From NCBI GenBank assembly GCA_018644665.1, contig JABGQA010000113.1, positions 1 through 64,000 of the forward strand: DNA of 64,000 bases. The letters are read 5' to 3'. The notes beneath the pieces are model-generated. The model did no database searches. It was not told where the DNA came from and saw nothing but the letters and a program-made list of their open reading frames with translations. The position numbers and the translations under genes were made by a program. The DNA comes from Candidatus Poribacteria bacterium. GTDB lineage: Bacteria; Poribacteria; WGA-4E; GCA-2687025. Positions 24,691 through 32,500 of the stretch are shown here, in pieces; position 1 is the stretch's first letter, and every line of letters begins with the position of its first letter.

Positions 24691-26568
24691 TCACGCCTCG
24701 ACCTGCGGAGCTGCGTCCGCGTCGCCGTCCCGGTCGTCCGAGTCGTTCAGCGCGTGGGGTCGGGGGCCAAGGACACCCTCAATGTCGTCCGTATCGAGCG
24801 TTTCCTTGTCGAGGAGCCCTTCGGCGAGGAGGTTCAGCTGATCCGAGTGGCCGCGGATGATGTCGCTCGCGCAGGCCCAGGCAGTCTCTACCACCTTGCG
24901 GACCTCCTCATCGATCATGATCGCGGTCTGCTCCGAGAAGTCTTTGTGCCTGGAGATCTCGCGGCCCAGGAATATCTGCTCGTTCCCCCGCCCGAAGGCC
25001 AGCGGGCCCATCTTCTCGCTCATGCCGAATTCACACACCATCTTGCGCGCCATCTCAGTAGCTTGCACGAAGTCGTTCGTGGCGCCGGTGGTCTGCTCTC
25101 CGAATATCAACTCCTCGGCGATGCGGCCGCCGAGCGCGTGACTTATGCGGGCCATGAGCTGATCGCGGGTGTGGTTGTGTCGGTCCTCCAGCGGCAGGCT
25201 GACGGTAACGCCTAGCGCCCTTCCGCGGGGGATGATGGACACTTTGTAATTGGGGTCCATGTCTGGATGGTAATGGGCCACGAGCGCGTGCCCGGCTTCG
25301 TGGTACGCCGTGTTGCGCCGTTCCCTATCGCTAATAACGAGGCTGCGCCGCTCCGGGCCCATCATGACGCGATCCTTGGCGTCCTCGAAGCACTGCATTG
25401 GGATCTTCTCGAGGCCGGACTTGGCCGCGAGAAGGGCCGCTTCGTTGATGATGTTCTCTAGGTCGGCACCGGAGAACCCTGGCGTCCCGCGGGCCAGCCG
25501 TTCGAGGTTGGCCTCCTCCGCGAGCGGTTTGTCACGGGCGTGGACTTCCAGTATCGCCTCGCGGCCTCGCACGTCTGGGAGATCCACCATCACCTGGCGG
25601 TCGAACCTACCGGCGCGAAGCAGCGCTGGATCGAGCACGTCCGGGCGGTTCGTCGCGGCCACGACGATGACGCCGCCGGAGGTGTCGAACCCGTCCATGT
25701 CCACAAGGAGTTGGTTGAGGGTCTGCTCGCGTTCGTCGTGGCCGCCGCCGATACCAGCGCCACGGTGGCGACCGACGGCGTCCAACTCATCGATGAACAC
25801 GATGCACGGCGCGTTCTTCTTGCCCTGCTCGAACAGGTCGCGCACGCGCGCCGCCCCGACGCCGACGAACATCTCGACGAAGTCCGACCCGCTGATGCTG
25901 AAGAACGGCACGCCGGCCTCTCCGGCTACCGCGCGCGCAAGCAGCGTCTTACCGGTGCCTGGAGGCCCTACGAGCATCACGCCCTTCGGGATGCGCCCGC
26001 CCAGGCGCTGGAATTTCTTCGGTTCCTGCAGGAACTCGATGACTTCCTGTAGAGCGTCCTTCGCCTCTTCGCACCCGGCGACATCGCGGAAGGTCACCTT
26101 CGGGGTAGTCGTCGAGTAGACTTTCGCGCGGCTTTTGCCAAACGACATGGCCCGGTTGCCCGTGCCCTGCATCTGGCGCGACATAAAGAATATAAGCCCG
26201 ATGAAGAAGAGCAGCGGCAGGACGCTTCCCGCCAACATCGTGAGCCACTGGTACTTCCGCGCCGCCTTGTAGCCCCAATCGACGTCCTGCGCCTCCAGGC
26301 GCTCCTCAAGCCTCACGGCCTCCGAAGGAAGCCAGCTAATCTCTTCCACACGCTCGTCGGCGACGAACTGGACCTTGATGACCTCATGACCGATCTCTAC
26401 GCTCTCGATCGAATTCGGGCTCGTCTCGACAACGGTTAGGAAGTCGCTGAAGGTAAGCGAATCCTCTGCCGCGCGAGAGCCCATGTTCGTGAACTGGAAG
26501 TAGGCGGCGAACGCAAGAATGATGAGCAGTACGAACCAGAGCGTAAGATTACGCGCGTTCTTGTTCAC
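24691..26568 (-). CDS. ftsH: ATP-dependent zinc metalloprotease FtsH
   Basis: FtsH is a membrane-anchored AAA+ protease. The 625-residue protein has two membrane segments (8-26 and 109-129) around a periplasmic domain. Walker A GPPGTGKT is at 201-208, Walker B is IVFIDELDAVG, the SRH is ATNRPDVLDPALLRAGRFDR, and the zinc-protease motif is HEAGH (about 425). Length is normal. It heads a minus-strand run with folP and acpS. A weak terminator of the upstream epimerase gene lies before it. Confidence 0.96.
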   Translation of the reverse strand: MNKNARNLTLWFVLLIILAFAAYFQFTNMGSRAAEDSLTFSDFLTVVETSPNSIESVEIGHEVIKVQFVADERVEEISWLPSEAVRLEERLEAQDVDWGYKAARKYQWLTMLAGSVLPLLFFIGLIFFMSRQMQGTGNRAMSFGKSRAKVYSTTTPKVTFRDVAGCEEAKDALQEVIEFLQEPKKFQRLGGRIPKGVMLVGPPGTGKTLLARAVAGEAGVPFFSISGSDFVEMFVGVGAARVRDLFEQGKKNAPCIVFIDELDAVGRHRGAGIGGGHDEREQTLNQLLVDMDGFDTSGGVIVVAATNRPDVLDPALLRAGRFDRQVMVDLPDVRGREAILEVHARDKPLAEEANLERLARGTPGFSGADLENIINEAALLAAKSGLEKIPMQCFEDAKDRVMMGPERRSLVISDRERRNTAYHEAGHALVAHYHPDMDPNYKVSIIPRGRALGVTVSLPLEDRHNHTRDQLMARISHALGGRIAEELIFGEQTTGATNDFVQATEMARKMVCEFGMSEKMGPLAFGRGNEQIFLGREISRHKDFSEQTAIMIDEEVRKVVETAWACASDIIRGHSDQLNLLAEGLLDKETLDTDDIEGVLGPRPHALNDSDDRDGDADAAPQVEA

Positions 26569-26710
26569 GCAGGTCTCCGCGGCACATGGCGGTCACAGAT
26601 TGTCGACACCGCGTGTGGCGCTGTGGGCTTGGTGGCGACGTCGACGGTTGCCGAGTCCGGCGCGCACGCCATACACTCGGGAAAGTATAGCGACCCCGTC
26701 TCGGCGTTGA

Positions 26711-26732
26711 CAAATAGGCGGAGCCGTCCGCC
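26711..26732 (-). terminator. Possible terminator after the epimerase gene
   Basis: Read on the minus strand, a 6-bp stem ggcgga / tccgcc with a 4-base loop is followed by tatttg, 28 bases beyond the epimerase stop. It is short, so support is modest. Confidence 0.4.
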
Positions 26733-26759
26733 CGCCGCCTTTCACGCCCTGTGTGCCGG

Positions 26760-27707
26760 CTACGGTCGCAGCAGGGGTCGCAGCTCGGCAAACCTGTCGA
26801 GGGTGTGCTGAATCCCCGCTTCCATACCGTAAGCCGGCGAGAAGCCGAGTTCATCCTTCAGGGCGGAAGCGTCGTAGTCCCACTGGATACCGAAGACCCC
26901 GCCCTCGACGGCGAGATCCGCGCCGGGGACCAGCGCGCGCACGGCGTCGACGCCATCCTGCACCGATCGGTAGTCACCCTTGACGGTGAATGTCCGCGTG
27001 CGCGTCGTCTCGGCCGCCAGCGCGCTCGTGACGACTGTGGAGACATCCTCGACGAACTGCCAGTCGACGATGTCGTCGCCGAACGGGACGGTGTACGCCT
27101 CGCCGTAGGCAGCCGCCTCGATCATCTTCGTCGTGAAGGAACTCATGCCCCGCGTGCGGCCAACGCCGTACACGGAGGTGAACCGGAGGCCGATGCTGTC
27201 GCACCCGTACTCGCCGAAGTAGTGGTCGGCATATCGCTCACACAGCGATTTGCACGCGCCGTAGATGAACTTCGGGTAGTGCGGGTCGTCGTTCGTGACC
27301 CGTTCGCCCCCATAGTCCGCGGGTGAGCCAAACACTGCAACGCTGCTTGCCCACACGAGCCGTGGCAGCTCGAAGACGCGTTGCGCCTCGAAGATGTTCA
27401 CCGTGCCTTCGCACACGACGCGTAGCGCCATCGCCGGGTTGGCCTGGCAGGCGGGAACCTGCCATGACGCCAGGTGGACGATCCGGTCAATCTTCTCGGT
27501 CTTCACGGCCCGCATGATCGACGGCAGGTCGGTGATGTCCCCCTGCACGAACCTGATCTGGTCAATCTCCTGGGGCGTCATCACCATCCGTGGTATCGTA
27601 TGATCCTCGACGAGATCGTACACGACAGCTGTCTCGCCGGCGCGCAACAGGTCTCGGATGACGTAGGACCCAATGCATCCGAACCCGCCGGTGATCAACA
27701 CGTTCAC
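26760..27707 (-). CDS. NAD-dependent epimerase/dehydratase (extended SDR)
   Basis: The 315-residue protein has the extended short-chain dehydrogenase features: nucleotide loop VLITGGFGCIGSYV, IVHLASWQVPAC, the serine region LVWASSVAVFG, catalytic FIYGACKSLCERY (Y-x-x-x-K), and LRFTSVYGVGRTRG. The family converts nucleotide-activated or free sugars, for example UDP-sugar 4-epimerases. The substrate cannot be read from sequence. It is divergent from the ECF sigma gene with an 80-base shared intergenic region. Confidence 0.85.
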   Translation of the reverse strand: MNVLITGGFGCIGSYVIRDLLRAGETAVVYDLVEDHTIPRMVMTPQEIDQIRFVQGDITDLPSIMRAVKTEKIDRIVHLASWQVPACQANPAMALRVVCEGTVNIFEAQRVFELPRLVWASSVAVFGSPADYGGERVTNDDPHYPKFIYGACKSLCERYADHYFGEYGCDSIGLRFTSVYGVGRTRGMSSFTTKMIEAAAYGEAYTVPFGDDIVDWQFVEDVSTVVTSALAAETTRTRTFTVKGDYRSVQDGVDAVRALVPGADLAVEGGVFGIQWDYDASALKDELGFSPAYGMEAGIQHTLDRFAELRPLLRP

Positions 27708-27787
27708 AGGGCGCCCTTTCCGTCAGTCCATTTCCGCCAGGCAGCCGGGCATACGCCGCATCGGCGACGAGCCGAAAGCGACCTGAC

Positions 27788-28354
27788 ATGAGTCCCGCCG
27801 ACCCAGACGATAATACCCTCATACGCCGCACGCGAGAAGGTGACATCGACGCCTTCGGGGTGTTGGCCCTGCGCTACCGACATCGCGCCACGGGACTGGC
27901 CTACCGGTTTGTTGGGAACGTCGAAGACGCCCGCGACATCTCGCAGGATGCGTTCGCGAAGGCGTACGCGTCGCTCGGCTCGTACAAGGACGGCACCCGC
28001 TTCGACCGCTGGCTGTTGCGAATCGTGGCCAACCGCGCCCGCGACGTGCTCCGAGCCCGCAACCGACGTGGCGTCCGTGAGCCGGTCGACTCCATTGCCG
28101 CGCTTCCCGCCGACAGCTTGACGCCGGATCGCGCCGCGGAACTGGGCGATCTCAGCGTCCGTCTAGCCGCCGAACTCTCTCTACTCCCATACCGTCAGCG
28201 TATGGCGTTCGTCCTGCACGAGCAGGACGATATGCCGCACGCCGAGATCGCCTCGCTGCTCGACGAGAAAGTCGGCACGGTGCGCTGGCTGCTGTTCCGG
28301 GCGCGCGAGCAGCTTCGTGACCGCCTCGCGGACCTCCTGGAGGCGGCCGAATGA
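27788..28354 (+). CDS. ECF-family RNA polymerase sigma factor
   Basis: The 188-residue protein has sigma region 2 (GVLALRYRHRATGLAYRFVG, DISQDAFAKAYASLGSY) and region 4 (LPYRQRMAFVLHEQDDMPHAEIASLLDEKVGTVRWLLFRAREQLRD) separated by a linker with no region 3, as in ECF sigma factors. The protein encoded next has an anti-sigma layout and the one after is an alpha-2-macroglobulin, so this sigma probably controls an envelope response. I see no clear Shine-Dalgarno before ATG 27788. Confidence 0.92.
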   Translation: MSPADPDDNTLIRRTREGDIDAFGVLALRYRHRATGLAYRFVGNVEDARDISQDAFAKAYASLGSYKDGTRFDRWLLRIVANRARDVLRARNRRGVREPVDSIAALPADSLTPDRAAELGDLSVRLAAELSLLPYRQRMAFVLHEQDDMPHAEIASLLDEKVGTVRWLLFRAREQLRDRLADLLEAAE

Positions 28355-28424
28355 CGGTGACGACAGAAAGGGCCAACGCCCGCCACCACAAGTCGTTGTG
28401 CTGTGATAGGAAGGGCTCCCAGAC

Positions 28425-29507
28425 GTGAAGTGGCCTTGGAGGCGCGCACCGTCGCGCGAGCAGGCGCTGTCGGATTACTTCGATGGCGAGTTGCGCGGCA
28501 GACAGGCGCGGGACATAGACGAGGCGGCCTCGGCCGACCCGGATGCCATCGGTAGGCTGGCGACGTACGCGCGTCTACGCGAAGCCGTGCGGTCCCACGG
28601 CGCGCCATCCGACGAAGTGTCGGACGCGGCGTACCTCGCAGAGGTGACGCGACGCATTGAGGCGTCCGCGCCCGCGGCCGGCCGAGCTCGGCCGAGAACG
28701 CGCTTGGCGTGGGCGTCGGTGTCAGGTCTCGCGTTGGTCGCGTTAGCTGTGGTGATATGGCGCGTTGCTGGCCCGGCGGACGTCGCGTCCCAAACCGCCT
28801 CAGGATCCGGCGTGCTGATGCCTGGAGCATCCATGTCGTCCAGGGCCGAGCCCACGCGGGGAGCAGAGCCTTCCGTGCAAGCCGACGAGGCAACGGCCGG
28901 CGCGCCCGAACCCGCCACGACGGTCGTGGTGGAGTCGTTGCACGCGGCCCCGGCCCCGCCACCGACCTCGACGCCCGACCTCGCGGCGGCCGACTCGCGC
29001 GCGCAGGAACGTGCGCGGCAGCCGGAGCCGGTGGGCGGCGAGCGCCGGGGCGGGTCGCGCCCTGGCGTCGGGGGTGTCGTCGTGACCGCCGCACCCGTCG
29101 CAGAGGAGAAACTCCTGCCGTACACGCTCCAGATCGTCGTGGACGATGCGCCTATCCGTTCCGTGGGACTGGAGGCTCCGGCGGCGTTGGAGTTCGCGCG
29201 AGGCGGCGCGGAATACGCCGTGACTGTTGGGCGCGGAGAGGATGGCCGGTGGTCGGTCGCGAGCGAGTACCGACCCGAGGGAGACCTACTGGCGGCCGAG
29301 CGCCGGGAGCGGTACTTCCGGCTCGCGGATTCGGACGACAGCAGTGTCGATCCCCGCGAGGTCGGGACGCCGATGGCGCGGTTCAGGATCGCCCAGCCCC
29401 TCGTTGGCTCGACGCGGCTTTACGCCGTCGTTGTGAACACGGCGGATGCACGGAAGGCGGCACAGATCACAACACCCGTGAAAGGGGCCGCCGATGCGCC
29501 CGAATAG
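28425..29507 (+). CDS. Single-pass membrane protein, probable anti-sigma factor
   Basis: The 360-residue protein starts at GTG 28425. A cytoplasmic N-terminal 85 residues (LSDYFDGELRGRQARDIDEA, then ADPDAIGRLATYARLREAVR) resembles the anti-sigma domain of RsiW/RskA-type proteins but has no zinc-binding H-x3-C-x2-C. One membrane helix follows at about 97-114, then a Pro/Ala-rich periplasmic linker (to about 215) and a beta-rich C-terminal domain. It lies 70 bases after the ECF sigma gene and overlaps the alpha-2-macroglobulin gene by 14 bases. Role inferred from architecture and position. Confidence 0.72.
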   Translation: MKWPWRRAPSREQALSDYFDGELRGRQARDIDEAASADPDAIGRLATYARLREAVRSHGAPSDEVSDAAYLAEVTRRIEASAPAAGRARPRTRLAWASVSGLALVALAVVIWRVAGPADVASQTASGSGVLMPGASMSSRAEPTRGAEPSVQADEATAGAPEPATTVVVESLHAAPAPPPTSTPDLAAADSRAQERARQPEPVGGERRGGSRPGVGGVVVTAAPVAEEKLLPYTLQIVVDDAPIRSVGLEAPAALEFARGGAEYAVTVGRGEDGRWSVASEYRPEGDLLAAERRERYFRLADSDDSSVDPREVGTPMARFRIAQPLVGSTRLYAVVVNTADARKAAQITTPVKGAADAPE

Positions 29508-32500
29508 CCCGCTGTGCGTGCTCGCGCTGATCGTCGCCGTTCTCGCCTGCCTGCTGGCCGTCGACCCGCAGGCCTGGGGGGCGGACGAACCGGAGCCCCC
29601 GCCTCTGTCGCTCCTGCTATACGACACTGGAGCCACGGTCGGAGGACACCTGCCGCTGGCCGCACTAGGCGACGACGGCTTGGCGATGACGGTTGCACGC
29701 CGCATCGAGGCTTACACGCGGCTCGCGACGACCGTAACGCGTACGGAAGCGCCGGAGACGCTGTCGCCCCGCGCGGCGCCCGTCCTGCTGCTTGCCGATC
29801 CCCCGGCCGCCGGGCAGTCTCCAGGATGGCTCGACGGCTACATACGCGGCGGCGGGTTCGTCGTCATCTCGCCGGAGAGCGACGAGGCCGCCCAGGCGTT
29901 CCGCGACTGGCTACAGTGGGCCGCCCCGCGGACGCCCGTCATCGAGGCCTCCCAGGCCGCGCTTGCCCGAGAGGAGGATCGTCTGCCAGAGCGTTTTCGC
30001 GCCGCCCTTGTGGACACGGGGAGCGTGGACGCGGTCCGAGCAGACGGTGAGGTGCGCGTAGTAGCCCCACGCTCTGTCCGACCCCGGGCCGGCGCGCCCG
30101 TCGAGGAGCATCGCGTGCGCCTCGCGGCGGCGATGTCGCTCGCGGGCGCACTGCGCTCTCCGTACGCCCGCAGACTTGCGGAGGACCCAATCGCGATTGC
30201 CGCGCGACGCGAAGGGTCGGTACTGCTCATCGACCTGACCCTGGCGGACTTGGAACGGGAAGAGGCACCGGCGGTGACGGTCACAGACGCGAGTGGGTCG
30301 GTGCGCCGCGCGGCACACGCGCAAGGCGGCGCGGCGGCCTACGTGGTGGACATTGCGGAACCGCCCTTCGACCCCGCGGCGTACTGGGTGAACGTCCGAT
30401 GGCCCGGGTCGCCACGACTATCGCGTGTACAGCGACTGTCCGATGTCATGGGCAGCGTGGACACGGAGATCCTCGGGCAGAACGTGTGGGCGGCAGGTAG
30501 TCCCGCCGGCATCCGCGTGATCGTCCGGAACGGCACGACGGGCGAGCCGATCGGGGGCGCGGCGATCCACGCGAGCGTCGTAACGGGCGACGACACCTTG
30601 GCAGAGGCGCGGGTCCAGTCTGACGTGGCTGGGTCGGCCGACATCCGGTTCCGCCTGCCATCGGACACGGAAGGCGCGGCCAGCATCGTCGTGGACGTCG
30701 CGTCACCGCTCGGCGAGGATTCCGCGCGCCACGACATCCGCGTCACGTCCCAACGCAAGACGCTTCTCACCACTGACAAGCCGATCTACCAGCCGGGCCA
30801 GCGCGTCCACATGCGCTCGTTGACCCTACGCGCCGGGGATCTCGCTGCTATCGGTGGCGACCGCATCACGTTCGAGGTTGAGGACGCCAAGGGCAACAAG
30901 GTCTTCAAGCGTCCCGCCGACCGCAACGCGTTCGGTGTCGCCTTCGCCCAGTTCGACATCGCCGACGCGGTGAATCTCGGCACCTACACGGTGCGCGTCG
31001 TCGATGGCGAGTGGACGCAGGAGAAGGCGGTCCGCGTGGAGCGTTACGTCCTGCCGAAGTTCCGCGTGACGGCGGAGTTCGATCGGTCGGACTATCGGCC
31101 GGGAGACGTGGTCACGGGCGTCATCCATGCGGACTACCTGTTCGGTAAGCCGGTGGCAGGAGGCTCCGTGGAGATAGTCGCCTCGAAGTTCGATGTCGGG
31201 TGGGATCGCTTCTCCCGGATCACGGGACGCACCGACCAGGCCGGGGCCTACGCTTTCGAGTTGGACCTCCCGACGTACTTCGCAGGCTTGCCCCTCGACG
31301 CCGGGGACAGCTTCGTGCAGTTCGAGGTCACCGTTACCGACGGCGCGGAGCACGCCGAGACCGTGACCACATCGCGCCCGGTCGCGCGCGTGCCCGTACA
31401 AGTCGTGCTCGTGCCAGAGACGGGCGAACTCGTCCCCGATGTCGTGAACGAGCTGTACGCCGTCGTGACAACGCCCAAGGGCGACCCCCTGCGGGCAGCC
31501 GTGAAGGTCACGCTCGGCGGCGAGACGCGCGAGGCCGCGTCGGACGCGATGGGCGTCGTAACGCTGAGGTTCCGCCCGTCGGCCGGCGATACGACGGCGA
31601 CGGTGTCTGTACGGACGGCCAGCGGCGACAAGCTCGAACGCGAAATCGCACTCGACGCTTCCGACACCGGGCTCCTGCTGCGGCCCAGCGCGTCGCTCGC
31701 CCGCGTGGGCGACACGATCGACGTCGTCGTGTATTCTTCGCGGGAACGCGGGTGGGTGTACATGGACGTCATCCGCGCCGGCCAGACAGTGCGCGCCACG
31801 TCGGCTGAGGTCGCGCGCCACGAGGCCCGCATGTCGTTCTCGATTGAGGCTGAGGACGTGGGCACGCTCGAACTCCACGCGTACCAACCTGGGTTGGACA
31901 GCGACATCCGACGAGACACGCGGCTCGTCCACGTTTCTCCCAGCGATGACCTGACGATCGACGTAAAGCCGTCCGCCGACGTGTACCGACCCGGCGAGGA
32001 CGCGGAAGTGCGCTTCCACGTGAGCGACCGCTCTGGCCACCCGGTCATGGCCGCCCTCGGCATCCACGTTGTCGACGAGAGCGTGTTCGCCCGCCAGGAG
32101 ATGCAACCTGGGCTGGAGCGCGTGTTTTTCCTCCTCGAGGAGGAACTGATGCGGCCCAGGATTGAGGTGCACGGGTTGCATTCCGACACGGTCGTCGCGC
32201 CGCAGACGACTCCCGAGGCGCCTATCTCGGCGGCTCGGGAGCAGGCTGCGCGCGTGCTGTTCGCCGCGGCCGAACCCGTGGCCCGCGCCTACTCGATCAG
32301 CGCACGCACGCGTGAGACCAGGGATGAAGCCATCCGCCACCGGATGCGAGAGCAGTGCGCGCCACTTGCGGAGCGCATCGCCGGGGGTGTGGGGAAGTAC
32401 CTCGATGCGCACCAGTCAGGCCCTTGGCGCGGTCTGGACCTCGTCAATGAACTCACGCCGGGAGGATTCCTGCAGGACGGGGATCTTCTCGATCCCTGGG

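Noticed and set aside
30826..32412. A 528-codon open frame antisense to the alpha-2-macroglobulin
   Set aside because: It is a composition shadow of high-GC coding DNA: low-complexity R/A/H-rich product with no motif, while the sense frame has a complete recognisable protein.
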